DNA of 64,000 bases from Thiobacillus sp. (GCF_030696885.1 NZ_JAUYRI010000024.1:1-64000); one strand, 5' to 3'; counted from the first letter of the stretch, positions 43,924-55,079 are shown. Notes: generated by a model from the letters alone, not told the origin. Program-made: numbers and translations.

Positions 43924-46710
43924 CTATTTGATCCGCGTCAGATGCGGCAGGCGTGTGACGGCCTGCCAGCCCGGGAAGGCTTCCGGGCGATGGATGTGAT
44001 AGCCCTGCAGGTAATCCACGCCGATATCGCGCAGCAGCGCAGCCATGTCGGCGTCCTCCACCTGTTCGGCAATCGAGCGCATGCCGAAGTCGCTCGCCAG
44101 CTGGGCGATCGAGCGCACAATGGCCTGGTCGCGGCGGTCGTCCAGCATGCCGCGCACAAAGGCGCCGTCGATCTTGAGGTAGTCGGCCGGCAGGTGCTTG
44201 AGGTAGAAGAAGGACGAGGCGTCGCGCCCGAAGTCGTCCAGCGCGAACTGGCAGCCGCGCTCACGCAGGCCGTGGATCAGGCGCTGGGCGTCTTCCAGGT
44301 TGACCACCGCCGCGGTTTCGGTGACCTCGAAGCCCAGCCGCTCGCCGGCCACGTCATAGCGGTCGAGCAGGGCACAGACGATGCCGAGGAAGGACTCGTC
44401 GGCGACGGTCTTGCCCGAAAGGTTGATGAAATACACCGCCTGGTCGTCGGGCTGTGACGCCAGATAGGAAATCACCGCTTCCAGCATCCAGCGGTCGAGA
44501 ATCGGCGCCTGGCCGTAGCGCTCCAGCGCGGGCAGCAGCTTGGCCGGGCCTTCGATCTGGCCGTTGCGCTGCCAGCGGATCAGCACCTCGTAGTGTGGCT
44601 GACCGCCGGGCGAGGCGGGCTGGATCAGCTGCCGATACGGCAGGAACTGGTTGGCTTCCAGCGCCTGGGCGAAGTCCGCCGCCCAGCCCATTTCCGCTTC
44701 CAGCCGGCGAAACCCGACCTCATCCGCCTCATACAGCATGACCCGCCCGCTGCCTTCCGACTTGGCGCGGTAGCAGGCCATGTCCGCCTGGATCATGATG
44801 CCACTGGTCGTCGCGGCAGCCGCGGTGATGGGCGCAATGCCGGCGCAGGCGCCGAGGGTGAAGCGCCGTCCGTTGTGCTCGAAGCGGAAATCGCGGATGC
44901 GCTGCACCAGTTGCCGGCAGATTTCGATCGCGTCCTGGGTGCGGGTATCAAACAGGATGAGGCCGAATTCGTCGCCGCCGAGCCGGCCGAGGTAGGCCTG
45001 CTCGGGCAAGGCTTCCTTCATGGTCTGCGCGATGTTCTTCAGCAGGCTGTCGCCCACCGAGTGGCCGCAGGTGTCGTTGACCAGCTTGAACTGGTCGAGA
45101 TCGATGTAGCAGAACGCATGCTGTTGCGCGTCTTCGCGCGCAATGCGCATGGCGCGGTCGAGCCGGCCTTCTACCGCGCGCCGGTTCGGCAACGCAGTCA
45201 GCGGGTCGTGGAAGGCCATTTCACGCAGGCTGTCGAGCAGCTGCTTCTTCTCGGTTTCGTCGCGCAGCACATAGACCGCGCCGACTCCGCCATGCGCGCC
45301 GAGCGGTGCGCAGCTGTAGCTGATGGCCAGCGCCTGGCCCTGGCGGGTGTGCAGGCGTACTGAGCCGGTTTGTCCGCGCGGCGCCGAGGCGGGCGAGAGG
45401 AAGCACGCGGGCCCTTCGTCTTCGCTCTTGATCTGATCGAACTGCATAAGATGCTTCAACGGAATCGACGCCGCTTCCTCCAGCGCAATCCCCAGCAGGT
45501 GTTCGGCCGCCGGGTTGATATAGGCCACGCGGCTGTCGGCTTGCGTCACGATGACGGCATCGTTGATCGACTGCAGCGTCACCTGCCAGCGTTCCTTCTC
45601 TGCGCTGAGCGCGGCCTCGTCCAGCTTGCGCTGCGTGATGTCGAAGCGGATCGACAGGTATTTGGACGGCAGGCCGTCATCGTCCTTGATCGGAATGATG
45701 GTGGTGGCGGTCCAGAACAGCCGGCCGTCACGGGCGCGGCTGCACATTTCGCCGCGCCAGGTGCGCCCGCGGCTGATGGTCGCCCACAGTTCGTTGAAGA
45801 AGGCCGCATCGTGATGGCCCGCATTGACGATGCGGTGATTGCGGCCGATGAGTTCTTCGCGGTTGAAACCGCTGATGGCGCAGAACAGGTCGTTGACGTA
45901 GGTGATGTTGCCGGCGAGATCGGCCTCGGAAATGCAGGCGGTGTGATCGAGCGCGGCCTGTTGTTCGTTGAGGTCGGCCAGCAGCTGTTCCAGCGCGGCG
46001 CTCATGTGATTGAACGCCTGCGTGGTCTCGCGCAGTTCGGGAGGGCTGCCGGCGCGGATCGGGATGCGCGCGCGGTAGTCGCCGGTCTCGATCCGCCGCG
46101 CGGCGGCGCGCAACCGCGTCAGGTCCTGCAGGTTGGTCCGCAGCAGGACGCGGGTCAGCCAGCCGAGCAGGGCGAATGCCCCTGCCAGCACGAAGAACAG
46201 GCGGGTGGCCAGGTGCCACAGAAAGTCCTCACGCACGTGGGGCGACGGCTGCAAGGCCAGGTGCCCGTAGTCGGTGCCGCCGATGACGATGTCCGCCTGC
46301 AGGTGGGGTGGTTCCAGCCGGGCCAGTGCGGCAAACCAGTCCGGCCGCTCGACGCGTTGCATGCCGGCTTCCCGTCTCAGCACGTGCCCATCGGGCGCCG
46401 TGTATTGCGCATAACGCAGGATGCCGCGCGCGACCGGGACTTCGAGGTGGGCTTGCAAGGCATAGTGGTCGCGCAGGATGGCCGCATCGGTCACGGCCTG
46501 CGACAGACTGGCGAATTGCGTTTCGGCCAGCTCGCGCAGCACCGCGTCAGCATTCTGGCGGGCTGCCTGCAGCGCCTGCTGGCCTGCAAGCACCACCACG
46601 ATCACCACGACCAGCGCGAGCGCGCTGAGGATGCGCGCGTGGGTATCCAATTGCGTGAGTCGCATGCCTCGTACCAGACGAGCGCGGAAGGAGGCGGGAT
46701 CGGAGCGCAT
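43924..46710 (-). CDS. PAS-GGDEF-EAL cyclic-di-GMP protein
   Basis: Membrane protein of 928 residues. Transmembrane helices at about 26-48 and 170-192 flank a periplasmic sensor region; HAMP follows at about 190-245, then two PAS domains. The GGDEF domain keeps its active site (GGDEF at 578-582). The EAL domain has ExLxR as EVLIR at 708-712, FINLSG, EVTETA, DDFGRDASS, YLKIDG and LQGYH, so the residues for c-di-GMP hydrolysis appear present. Either activity is possible. Start at 46710 has no good Shine-Dalgarno. Convergent with ppk2. Confidence 0.9.
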   Translation of the reverse strand: MRSDPASFRARLVRGMRLTQLDTHARILSALALVVVIVVVLAGQQALQAARQNADAVLRELAETQFASLSQAVTDAAILRDHYALQAHLEVPVARGILRYAQYTAPDGHVLRREAGMQRVERPDWFAALARLEPPHLQADIVIGGTDYGHLALQPSPHVREDFLWHLATRLFFVLAGAFALLGWLTRVLLRTNLQDLTRLRAAARRIETGDYRARIPIRAGSPPELRETTQAFNHMSAALEQLLADLNEQQAALDHTACISEADLAGNITYVNDLFCAISGFNREELIGRNHRIVNAGHHDAAFFNELWATISRGRTWRGEMCSRARDGRLFWTATTIIPIKDDDGLPSKYLSIRFDITQRKLDEAALSAEKERWQVTLQSINDAVIVTQADSRVAYINPAAEHLLGIALEEAASIPLKHLMQFDQIKSEDEGPACFLSPASAPRGQTGSVRLHTRQGQALAISYSCAPLGAHGGVGAVYVLRDETEKKQLLDSLREMAFHDPLTALPNRRAVEGRLDRAMRIAREDAQQHAFCYIDLDQFKLVNDTCGHSVGDSLLKNIAQTMKEALPEQAYLGRLGGDEFGLILFDTRTQDAIEICRQLVQRIRDFRFEHNGRRFTLGACAGIAPITAAAATTSGIMIQADMACYRAKSEGSGRVMLYEADEVGFRRLEAEMGWAADFAQALEANQFLPYRQLIQPASPGGQPHYEVLIRWQRNGQIEGPAKLLPALERYGQAPILDRWMLEAVISYLASQPDDQAVYFINLSGKTVADESFLGIVCALLDRYDVAGERLGFEVTETAAVVNLEDAQRLIHGLRERGCQFALDDFGRDASSFFYLKHLPADYLKIDGAFVRGMLDDRRDQAIVRSIAQLASDFGMRSIAEQVEDADMAALLRDIGVDYLQGYHIHRPEAFPGWQAVTRLPHLTRIK

Positions 46711-46800
46711 ACGGGATCAATCGGCGGCCGCCCCCGTTTCTGTAGGGTTAGAAGGAGAAATCGTGCGACAGGGCGGCCAGCCGCCCGTTGCAGGCGGAAA

Positions 46801-47685
46801 TCAGCCTTTCTTGCGCGCGCGTGGATGTGCCTGGTCGTAGACCTTGGCGAGGTGCTGCCAGTCGAGGTGGGTGTAGACCTGGGTGGTGCTGATGCTGGCG
46901 TGGCCGAGCATTTCCTGCACCGCACGCAGGTCGCCGGACGATTGCAGCACATGGGTGGCAAACGCGTGACGCAGCATATGCGGGTGTACGTGCTGGCCGA
47001 GCCCGGCCAGGCGCGCCCAGCGGTCGAGCCGCAGCTGCACGCTGCGCGGGCTGAGGCGGCCGCCATGCTGGCCGATGAACAGTGCGGGGGTGGGGTCGCG
47101 CAGCAGCGCCTGGCGCTGCGGCAGCCACGCTGCAAGGGCGTCGAGCGCGGCCTGCCCCACCGGCACAATGCGGGTTTTGCGGCCCTTGCCGGTGACCTCT
47201 GCTTCGCCCGACTGCAGGTTGACGCCGTCGAGGTCGAGCCCGGTGAGTTCCGACAGGCGCAGGCCGGATGAATAGAACAGCTCGAACATCGCGCGGTCGC
47301 GCGCGACGAGGGCGTCATCCGGCTCGGGCGCGCGGTCGAGCAGCTGGCTGCAGGTATCGGGCGACAGGATGTCCGGCAAGGCCTTGGTCGCCTTGGGCGG
47401 GCGCAGGCCGAGGCAGGGGTTGTCGGCAAAGCCGAGCCGGCGGCAGGCAAAGGTGTAGAACCCGCGCCAGCTCGACAGCTGGCGCGCCACGCTGGCGGCC
47501 GACAGGCTCTGGCTGCGCAACTTGACGATGGCGCCGCGGATGTCGGTGACAGTGAGTTCGGCCAGCGGTTTTTTTGCGGCCAGCCGGGTCAGGTTGGCCA
47601 GGTCGCGCTGGTAGGCCGTGACCGTATGCGGCGACAGGCGCCGCTCGGCGGCGAGGTGCTGCAGGTATTGCGCGACTGCGCTCAC
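46801..47685 (-). CDS. xerC: Tyrosine recombinase XerC
   Basis: Site-specific recombinase acting with XerD at dif to resolve chromosome dimers. The 294-residue protein has an N-terminal SAM-like DNA-binding domain (1-85) and a catalytic domain with Arg143, Lys167, His236, Arg239, His262 and nucleophile Tyr271. Third gene of dapF-DUF484-xerC, an order shared with many proteobacteria, which supports XerC rather than XerD or an integrase. Confidence 0.96.
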   Translation of the reverse strand: MSAVAQYLQHLAAERRLSPHTVTAYQRDLANLTRLAAKKPLAELTVTDIRGAIVKLRSQSLSAASVARQLSSWRGFYTFACRRLGFADNPCLGLRPPKATKALPDILSPDTCSQLLDRAPEPDDALVARDRAMFELFYSSGLRLSELTGLDLDGVNLQSGEAEVTGKGRKTRIVPVGQAALDALAAWLPQRQALLRDPTPALFIGQHGGRLSPRSVQLRLDRWARLAGLGQHVHPHMLRHAFATHVLQSSGDLRAVQEMLGHASISTTQVYTHLDWQHLAKVYDQAHPRARKKG

Positions 47686-47692
47686 CGGCGTG

Positions 47693-48382
47693 TTACCCCT
47701 GCATCCGCACCAGCGTGGTCCCGATCAGCTGGCCCAGCCGTTCGAGATACAGCGTGCCCATGCCGGCGTAGAAGCGCTTGGCTTCTTCCGAGGCCAGTAC
47801 CAGCAGACCGACCGGCGCGGCAGCAGGCGCGGGCCGCAGCGGAATGCAGGCAAACGCGCGCAGATGCGGCGACACTTCGCCGAACCAGTCGCTGGCGTCG
47901 TTGACCGCCAGCACGCCGCACACCGGCTGCGCCATCGCGGCGGTGCTGTCGCGCACGCCTTGCGCGACCGGATCGGCAAGGCCAGTGGCGCCGTCCGGCG
48001 CGAGGTTCCATGCCCGCAGCGCATGATGCGGCACCGCAAAGCCTTCGCGCAGATGCAGCGTCAGCGCGGCCAGCAAGTCCTGCGGCGTGCGCACGGCCAG
48101 CAGCGCCAGCGTGAGCGCGTGCAGCTTTTCCGAAATGCCGTCGTTCTCTTCGCCGAACTGGATCAGCTCGGCCAGCTTGTTTTCCAGCATGCGTACCTTG
48201 TCGCGCATCGCGATCAGCTGGCGCTCGCTCATCGACACCGCATGGGTGCCGTGCGGGTGCGGAATGTTCAGCTCCGCCAGCAGCATCGGAAAGTCGTTGA
48301 AGAAATTGGGATGTCGGGTCAGAAAGTCGGCGATGGCCTGCGGGTGCAGGGCGGTGTCCAGTTGGGTGGGTTGCATGTCCAT
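47693..48382 (-). CDS. DUF484 family protein
   Basis: GAF-like protein of 229 residues between dapF and xerC, the usual place of DUF484 (YigA). The N-terminus FLTRHPNFFNDFPMLLAEL and SERQLIAMRDKVRMLENKL (helical) are typical; the rest forms a GAF-like fold. Its start overlaps the dapF stop by one base and its stop is 7 bases before xerC. Function unknown. Confidence 0.92.
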   Translation of the reverse strand: MDMQPTQLDTALHPQAIADFLTRHPNFFNDFPMLLAELNIPHPHGTHAVSMSERQLIAMRDKVRMLENKLAELIQFGEENDGISEKLHALTLALLAVRTPQDLLAALTLHLREGFAVPHHALRAWNLAPDGATGLADPVAQGVRDSTAAMAQPVCGVLAVNDASDWFGEVSPHLRAFACIPLRPAPAAAPVGLLVLASEEAKRFYAGMGTLYLERLGQLIGTTLVRMQG

Positions 48383-49230
48383 TAGATTTCGATCTCTCCC
48401 TCAAAAACGGTTTCGGCGGGACCGGTCATGTAAACCGGCTGGCCGGCGCCTGCCCATTCGATGACGAGGTCGCCGCCCTGTGTGTGCACGCTGACCGGGC
48501 TGGTGAGCCAGCCCTGGCGGATGCCAGCGACCGCGGCGGCGCAGGCGCCGGTGCCGCAGGCCAGCGTTTCGCCGGCGCCGCGCTCGAACACCCGCAGGCG
48601 GATGTCGTGGGCGGTGAGCACCTGCATGAAGCCGGCGTTGACCCGCTGCGGAAAACGCGGGTGCGATTCGATTGCGGCACCGAGGATGTCGACCGGCGCG
48701 CTGTCGAGGTCGTTCACCCGCAGCACCGCGTGCGGATTGCCCATCGACAGCGCGGCGATGTCGAGCACATGCTGGCCGACCTTGAGCGCATAGGTCGGCG
48801 CTTCGGCCTCGGCCGCGAACGGAATCTCGGTCGGTGCAAAGCGCGGTGCACCCATGTCCACCCGCACCTGGCCGTTGTCGAGCAGGCGCGGCTCGATCAG
48901 GCCGGACGCGGTTTCCACGCGGATCGCGGTCTTGTCGGTGAGGCCGTGGTCGTGGACGAAGCGCACGAAGCAACGCGCACCGTTGCCGCACTGTTCCACT
49001 TCGCCGCCGTCGGCGTTGAAGATGCGGTAGCGGAAGTCGGCATCGGCGCGGGTGGCGCGTTCGACCAGCAGGATCTGGTCGCAGCCGATGCCGAAATGGC
49101 GGTCGGCAATGCGGCGCGCCTGCTCGGGCGTGAGCGTGAGCGGCTGATTGATGCCGTCGAGCACGACGAAGTCGTTGCCCAGTCCGTGCATTTTGGTGAA
49201 GCGCAGTCGTGCGCCGTGTGCGGTGTTCAT
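48382..49230 (-). CDS. dapF: Diaminopimelate epimerase
   Basis: Converts LL- to meso-diaminopimelate for lysine and peptidoglycan. The two catalytic cysteines are Cys81 (EQCGNGARC) and Cys225 (LACGTGAC). Length 282 is normal, and [14 protein letters not shown] opens the protein. Start overlaps the CoA-binding gene's stop in ATGA; the end touches the DUF484 start. Confidence 0.97.
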   Translation of the reverse strand: MNTAHGARLRFTKMHGLGNDFVVLDGINQPLTLTPEQARRIADRHFGIGCDQILLVERATRADADFRYRIFNADGGEVEQCGNGARCFVRFVHDHGLTDKTAIRVETASGLIEPRLLDNGQVRVDMGAPRFAPTEIPFAAEAEAPTYALKVGQHVLDIAALSMGNPHAVLRVNDLDSAPVDILGAAIESHPRFPQRVNAGFMQVLTAHDIRLRVFERGAGETLACGTGACAAAVAGIRQGWLTSPVSVHTQGGDLVIEWAGAGQPVYMTGPAETVFEGEIEI

Positions 49231-49655
49231 GCAGTCATCAGCCTGATGTAATCCTTCAAGATGCAGCGGTCCATCACCACCGTCATGCCGCCGGCCTGCG
49301 CCTCGCGCGCGGCGGCTTCATGCACGATGCCTTCCTGGATCCACAAAAATGGCCGGTGCGTGAAGTGTAGCGCCAGGCATTGCGCGACGATAGCCGGCAC
49401 ATGCTCGGCGGCGCGAAACACGTCGACCAGATCGACCGCAAACGGAATGTCGGCGAGGCTGGCATACGCCTTCTCGCCCAGCACTTCGTCGACCAGCGGG
49501 CGCACCGGCACGATGCGGTAGCCGTAGCGCTGGATCGCCTGTGCGACCCGGTAGCTCGGGCGCGCGGGCTGCGGCGACAGGCCGACCACGGCGATGGTCT
49601 TCACGCTTTTCAGCAGGGCGCGCAGGGCGTCGTCGTCGGGATTGGCAAAACTCAT
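49227..49655 (-). CDS. CoA-binding domain protein (YccU type)
   Basis: Rossmann-fold CoA-binding domain protein of 142 residues with [19 protein letters not shown] near 20-38, [14 protein letters not shown], and [13 protein letters not shown] followed by [11 protein letters not shown]. The family binds CoA through this fold; its task is unknown. ATG 49655 overlaps the GNAT stop by 4 bases. The longer frame upstream is antisense noise. Confidence 0.9.
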   Translation of the reverse strand: MSFANPDDDALRALLKSVKTIAVVGLSPQPARPSYRVAQAIQRYGYRIVPVRPLVDEVLGEKAYASLADIPFAVDLVDVFRAAEHVPAIVAQCLALHFTHRPFLWIQEGIVHEAAAREAQAGGMTVVMDRCILKDYIRLMTA

Positions 49656-50155
49656 AAGGCCCGCTCCATCATGTAGTCGTCCATCACGAAACCGCCGCCG
49701 ATATCGAACACGCGCGACTCGACGATGCGAAAGCCGTATTTCTCGTAGGCGCGGATCGCCTGCGTATTGCCGCGGTTGACCTGCAGCCACAGCTGGCGCG
49801 CCTGGTGCGCGCGCGCCCAGTCCGCACACGCGTTCAGCAGGGCGCCACCGATGCCCTGACGCTGATGATCCGGGTGGACGTAGAGCTTGTCGAGCTTGCA
49901 GCGCACGCCTTCCAGCAGCACGTGGGCAAACCCGGCGGGAATGGCGCCCTGCAACGCCACCCACCAGGCCTGGCGCGGGTCGCCCAGTTGCGCGCGGATG
50001 CGCTGCGGCGAATAGCGATCCGCCAGCATGGCGTCGATCTGCGCCTGCGAAATCAGCGCCGGGTAGGTGGCCTGCCAGACTGTTCGCGCCAGCGCAGATA
50101 CCGCGTCGACATCGTCGTCCGACAGCGGGCGCAGGTACAGCGAGGGGTCATGCAT
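49652..50155 (-). CDS. GNAT family N-acetyltransferase
   Basis: Acetyltransferase of 167 residues. The acetyl-CoA-binding motif A is seen as LYVHPDHQRQGIGGALL (about 97-113, Q/RxxGxG/A), and motif B as ANRGNTQAIRAYEKYGF-like NRGNTQAIRAYEKYGF. Substrate unknown. It lies between the acyltransferase and CoA-binding genes, overlapping each neighbour by a few bases. Confidence 0.9.
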   Translation of the reverse strand: MHDPSLYLRPLSDDDVDAVSALARTVWQATYPALISQAQIDAMLADRYSPQRIRAQLGDPRQAWWVALQGAIPAGFAHVLLEGVRCKLDKLYVHPDHQRQGIGGALLNACADWARAHQARQLWLQVNRGNTQAIRAYEKYGFRIVESRVFDIGGGFVMDDYMMERAL

Positions 50156-51062
50156 ACAGGCTCGGCTCGCCCGCCGGACGCGTCTTGAAGCGGCGGTGCA
50201 GCCACAGGTATTGCGGCGGCATTTCGCGGATGCGTTCCTCGATGAACGCGTTCATGCGGGCGACGTCGGCGGCGACGTCGCCACTCGGATAGTCGTCCCA
50301 CGGCGGGTAGAAGCGCAGCGCGTAACCGCGACCCCAGGGCAGCTGGCGGGTGACGACCGGGACGATCTGGGCGCCGGTGAGTTTCGCCAGGCGGGGCAGC
50401 GCCGTCACGGTGGCGGCCGGCACGCCGAAGAAGGGCACGAATTCGGCGTTGCGGCGGCCGTAGTCCTGGTCCGGCAGGTAGTAGAAGGGCAGCTGATGCT
50501 TGAGCGCTTTCAGCGCGGGCTTGATGCCCTCGCCGCGCGAAATCAGCGCAATCGGAAAAAAGCGGCTGCGGCCGCGCTGCATGAAGCGGTCGGTCACAGG
50601 GTCCTTGGCCGGGGCGTAGATCGAGGCAATCTGGCGGTCCATGGTCAGCCGCACGCCGCCCATGTCGAGCCCGACGAAATGCGGCGCCAGCCAGATCACC
50701 GGCCGTACACCATCGCCCAAGGCGGCTTCCGGATTGTCGATCCGGATCAGGCGGCGCAGCCGCGCCTCCGAGCCCCACCACAGCACGCCGTGTTCCAGCG
50801 CGGCGCGCATCGAGGTCTGAAAGGTCTGGCGCAGCCAGCGCCGGCGCGTGGCAAGCGAGGCCTCGGGAAAACACAGCGCGAGATTGGTGGCGACGATGCG
50901 CCGCCGCCGCCCGGGCTTCATCGCCAGCAGCCAGCCGACCGCATTGCCGAGCGCCGCCTGCAGCGGCAGCGGCAGCCAGTGCAGCAGCCACAGGGCGCCG
51001 ATGCTGAACCAAAGCGGCAGCAGCGACGGTCGCCACAGGTTTTCGACGGGCGCGGGAGTCAT
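50148..51062 (-). CDS. LpxL/HtrB-type lipid A acyltransferase
   Basis: Inner-membrane acyltransferase of 304 residues adding a secondary acyl chain to lipid A. One N-terminal membrane helix (about 13-33); the catalytic H-x4-D is HFVGLD near 130. ATG 51062 overlaps the preceding acyltransferase stop (ATGA). Tandem with a second paralogue, so the two probably add chains at different positions (LpxL- and LpxM-like); which is which cannot be decided. Confidence 0.88.
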   Translation of the reverse strand: MTPAPVENLWRPSLLPLWFSIGALWLLHWLPLPLQAALGNAVGWLLAMKPGRRRRIVATNLALCFPEASLATRRRWLRQTFQTSMRAALEHGVLWWGSEARLRRLIRIDNPEAALGDGVRPVIWLAPHFVGLDMGGVRLTMDRQIASIYAPAKDPVTDRFMQRGRSRFFPIALISRGEGIKPALKALKHQLPFYYLPDQDYGRRNAEFVPFFGVPAATVTALPRLAKLTGAQIVPVVTRQLPWGRGYALRFYPPWDDYPSGDVAADVARMNAFIEERIREMPPQYLWLHRRFKTRPAGEPSLYA

Positions 51063-51928
51063 GCGGCAGTGGGGTCGTACGGGTCGGGCGCACCGCCCGG
51101 CCGCTTGTGGCGGTTGTAGCTCCACAGGTATTGCGCGGGAAAGCGTCGCACCACCGCTTCCACCCCCTGATTGATGCGAACCGCGGCGGCGGTCTTGTCT
51201 GCGGGCAGGTCGTCCTCAACCGGCGTCACATGCAGGCGGTAGCCACGCCCCCAGCTCAGGCGTTCGGCCGCGACGAAGAATGCGGCTGCGCCGGTCTTGC
51301 GCTGCAGGCTGGCAACCAGCGTCGGCGTGTAGGCCGGGCGGCCGAAGAACGGCGCCCATACGCCGTCGCCGCCGGTGGCCACCTGGTCGGGCAGGATGCC
51401 GATGCCTTCGTGACGCTTCAGCGCCGCCAGCAGCGCGCGCACGCCGGAGAGATCGGTCGGCACCAGCGTCGCCTGGCCGCGCTGGCGGCCGGACAGCATC
51501 AGCGCATCCAGCACCGGCTGGCGCGGCGGCTTGTACATCGCGGTGAAGGGATGGCGCGCGGCGTAGTACTGGTTGATCATTTCGAAGCAGCCGATATGCG
51601 GGGCGATGACGATCACCCCCTTGCCGGCGGCGCGCGCGGCGTCGATGTGCTCCCAGCCGCGGGTGTCGCGGACCAGCTTCAGCACCGTGTCATACGGGCG
51701 CAGCCACACCGGCAGCAATTCGACGATGGCCTTGCCGGATTCGCCGATGGTGCGGCGCAACAGCCGCCGGCAGTCGCTTCCCGGCGTGCAGACCCCGCTG
51801 TCGAAGAGGTTGTTGCGCATGCGCGCGGCATGTCGTCCCGGCGCCCAGTAGATCAGCCAGCCGAGCACGATGCCCAGAGCGTGCAGCAGCGGCAGCGGCA
51901 GGCGGGCCAGCAGCTTGAACAGGATCAT
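51059..51928 (-). CDS. LpxL/HtrB-type lipid A acyltransferase, paralogue
   Basis: Second acyltransferase, 289 residues. N-terminal membrane helix (about 9-26), catalytic H-x4-E as HIGCFE near 110, and the downstream [15 protein letters not shown] region typical of lipid A late acyltransferases. ATG 51928 ([10 protein letters not shown]) fits the family N-terminus; the frame extends upstream without a start signal. Divergent from metK by 216 bases. Confidence 0.88.
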   Translation of the reverse strand: MILFKLLARLPLPLLHALGIVLGWLIYWAPGRHAARMRNNLFDSGVCTPGSDCRRLLRRTIGESGKAIVELLPVWLRPYDTVLKLVRDTRGWEHIDAARAAGKGVIVIAPHIGCFEMINQYYAARHPFTAMYKPPRQPVLDALMLSGRQRGQATLVPTDLSGVRALLAALKRHEGIGILPDQVATGGDGVWAPFFGRPAYTPTLVASLQRKTGAAAFFVAAERLSWGRGYRLHVTPVEDDLPADKTAAAVRINQGVEAVVRRFPAQYLWSYNRHKRPGGAPDPYDPTAA

Positions 51929-52042
51929 CACGCGAACAGACGACGCCACACCGGTTTGCGTCCGGAATGGATCGGGGTCCCCCTGAGGGAATTGACGGCC
52001 GGGGCGGGGGCGCGGCACAATACGGCCGCCGCCGCGTTAATC

Positions 52043-52069
52043 TTGACAACTTGCGGGCGGGATACAAAT
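52043..52069 (+). promoter_or_regulatory. Possible sigma-70 promoter for metK
   Basis: An exact TTGACA at 52043-52048 is followed, after a slightly short spacer of 14-15 bases, by ATACAAAT (52062-52069) as a candidate -10. It would place the start of transcription about 65-70 bases before the Shine-Dalgarno of metK, leaving room for the leader stem-loop. Confidence 0.4.
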
Positions 52070-52089
52070 ACAGCTAAAGCGTCGCCGCT

Positions 52090-52136
52090 CTGTTGGTCCC
52101 CCGAGCCGGTTGCGCAACACCTAACCGGGACAACAG
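52090..52136 (+). promoter_or_regulatory. Leader stem-loop before metK
   Basis: A 10-bp stem with one bulged G pairs 52090-52100 with 52127-52136, enclosing a 26-base region with a further GGTT/AACC pair (52108-52111 with 52123-52126). The right arm runs into the AGGAG Shine-Dalgarno of metK. No U-run follows. It does not match a SAM or SAH riboswitch I know. Confidence 0.6.
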
Positions 52137-52144
52137 GAGCAGTC

Positions 52145-53311
<1,167 letters not shown>

Positions 53312-53315
53312 AATC

Positions 53316-54389
53316 ATGCTGATGCATACGCTGATGTTCATAGTCGGGTTGGTGGCGCTGGTCGCCGGCGCCGAGGCTTTGGTACGCGGCGCCTCGCGGC
53401 TGGCGGTGTCCTGGGGCATTTCGCCGCTGGTGGTGGGCCTCACCGTCGTGGCGTTCGGCACCAGTGCACCCGAAATGGCGGTGTCGGTCGGCGCGGCGCT
53501 GTCTGGTTCGTCCGATCTGGCGATCGGCAACGTCGTCGGCAGCAACATCGCCAACGTCCTGCTGATTCTGGGTATCGCCGCGCTGATCGCACCCTTGCTG
53601 GTGCACGAGCAGATCATCCGCCAGGAAATTCCCATCATGATCGGTGCCTCGCTGGTGGTGGTGGCGATGGCGCTCGATGGCAATATCGGCCGCGCCGAGG
53701 CGACGTTGCTGTTCGCGCTGGTGATTGCCTACACGGTATTTCTCGTCGTGCAGTCGCGGCGCGCTTCCAAAGATGCCGAGGATGAATTCGCCAGCGAAAT
53801 CCCGACCAGCCAGTGGGACCGCCACTGGGGCGTGCAGGCGGCACTGGTGCTGGGCGGTCTGGCCTTGCTGGTGCTGGGCGCCGACTGGCTTGTGGGCGCG
53901 GCGGTCGTGTTTGCCAAGCACTTTGGGGTGAGCGATCTCGTCATCGGCCTCACCGTGGTGGCGGTGGGCACCTCGATGCCGGAAATCGCGACCTCGCTGA
54001 TTGCGGCCTTGCGGGGGCAGCGTGATATCGCCGTCGGCAACGTGGTCGGCAGCAACATCTTCAACCTATTGGCCGTGCTGGGCGCGGCGGGGTTGGTGTC
54101 GACGGGGGGGCTTGATGTGCCGGAGGCGGCGCGCAATTTCGACCTGTGGGTGATGCTGGCGGTCGCCTTCGCCTGCCTGCCGATCCTGCTCACCGGGCGC
54201 GAGATCGCGCGTTGGGAGGGCGTGGTCTTCCTCGGTTATTACGCTGCTTACCTGCTCTACCTCATCCTCGCCGCGCAACAGCACGCTAGCCTGCCGGCCT
54301 ATTCCAACATCATGTTGAGCTATGTGATCCCGCTCACCGTGGTGACGCTGGTGGTCAGCTTCATGCGGCGACGGCGTGTCGCGGATTAA
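53316..54389 (+). CDS. Na+/Ca2+ antiporter (CaCA family, YrbG type)
   Basis: Membrane exchanger of 357 residues with about ten hydrophobic segments and two inverted alpha-repeats. Each repeat carries the signature: FGTSAPEMAVS / GNVVGSNIANVL near 43-85 and VGTSMPEIATS / GNVVGSNIFNLL near 215-255. This is the calcium/sodium antiporter plan. Starts 4 bases after the metK stop, so likely on the same transcript; a palindromic terminator follows. Confidence 0.93.
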   Translation: MLMHTLMFIVGLVALVAGAEALVRGASRLAVSWGISPLVVGLTVVAFGTSAPEMAVSVGAALSGSSDLAIGNVVGSNIANVLLILGIAALIAPLLVHEQIIRQEIPIMIGASLVVVAMALDGNIGRAEATLLFALVIAYTVFLVVQSRRASKDAEDEFASEIPTSQWDRHWGVQAALVLGGLALLVLGADWLVGAAVVFAKHFGVSDLVIGLTVVAVGTSMPEIATSLIAALRGQRDIAVGNVVGSNIFNLLAVLGAAGLVSTGGLDVPEAARNFDLWVMLAVAFACLPILLTGREIARWEGVVFLGYYAAYLLYLILAAQQHASLPAYSNIMLSYVIPLTVVTLVVSFMRRRRVAD

Positions 54390-54404
54390 GTCATGGCGCG
54401 GAAT

Positions 54405-54432
54405 AAAAAGAGCCGGCTAGCCGGCTCTTTTT
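54405..54432. terminator. Bidirectional terminator
   Basis: A perfect 28-base palindrome, AAAAAGAGCCGGC on one side and its complement on the other, with T runs both ways. It separates the antiporter gene from the convergent PEP-CTERM gene. Confidence 0.95.
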
Positions 54433-54449
54433 ATTGGAGGATGAATCAA

Positions 54450-55079
54450 TCAAAGCAAATTGCGGTGGCGGGAGCCCAGCAAGCCCAGCAAAGCCGCACC
54501 CACCAGCCACGCAGTGCCGGGTTCGGGAACCGTTGCGATGCCTTCAAGGTGCCAGCTCACGGGAAAGCCTGCAAATTGTGGCGTCTCGGCGGATGTGATG
54601 ACGTGAGACCAGTCTGCCGTGTAGTAGTAGCGGTTTGCGTCCAGTTGTGCGATCGACGTCACCAGAGTCCCCGGATCCGGAAATAGCATGAAGTCCAGAT
54701 TGGCCCACAGCGTTCCCCAGCCCGACAGGTCCAGCATCAGGGCCCCGCCAGTTATGGATCCGGTGGGTGCGCCGCCCAAGGTGTGCGGGAGGGCGGGCGT
54801 TCCGAAGAAAGTAAACCCGGTCGTGAAAGCATTCAGGCCTTGAGCCTGCCCCATGATGATCGCGCCATCGAGGCTGCCTGCACTGATAAAGCCAGAATCA
54901 GCGGGCGCGCCACCGGCAAAGAATTCTCCGCCTGCATTGGATAGCGCGGAGGTCCCGAGCCCACCCGACGCTATGCCGATTTCTTCAATCGTCATGCTTT
55001 TTATGATCGCCGCATGAGACGGCGTGCTGGCCAGGCCGATCGCCAGCAGCATGGATCCTATTGCTGTGATTTGCTTCAT
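54450..55079 (-). CDS. PEP-CTERM sorting-domain protein
   Basis: Secreted protein of 209 residues. Signal peptide about 1-24 (ending PSHA), a middle part of Gly/Ser/Thr-rich strands, and a C-terminal VPEPGTAWLVGAALLGLLGSRHR in part: the Pro-Glu-Pro word, a hydrophobic helix and a basic tail, which is the exosortase signal. GGAGGAG sits just before the ATG at 55079. A sigma-54-type promoter lies 77-92 bases upstream, as found for many PEP-CTERM genes under PrsK/PrsR control. No exosortase gene is in this window. Confidence 0.93.
   Translation of the reverse strand: MKQITAIGSMLLAIGLASTPSHAAIIKSMTIEEIGIASGGLGTSALSNAGGEFFAGGAPADSGFISAGSLDGAIIMGQAQGLNAFTTGFTFFGTPALPHTLGGAPTGSITGGALMLDLSGWGTLWANLDFMLFPDPGTLVTSIAQLDANRYYYTADWSHVITSAETPQFAGFPVSWHLEGIATVPEPGTAWLVGAALLGLLGSRHRNLL

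Noticed and set aside
43924-46710. Degenerate EAL domain because the motif reads EVL
   Set aside because: The catalytic pattern is ExLxR, which EVLIR satisfies, and the other active-site words are present.
52090-52144. SAM-II or SAM-SAH riboswitch before metK
   Set aside because: Neither consensus could be matched; kept only as an unclassified stem-loop.
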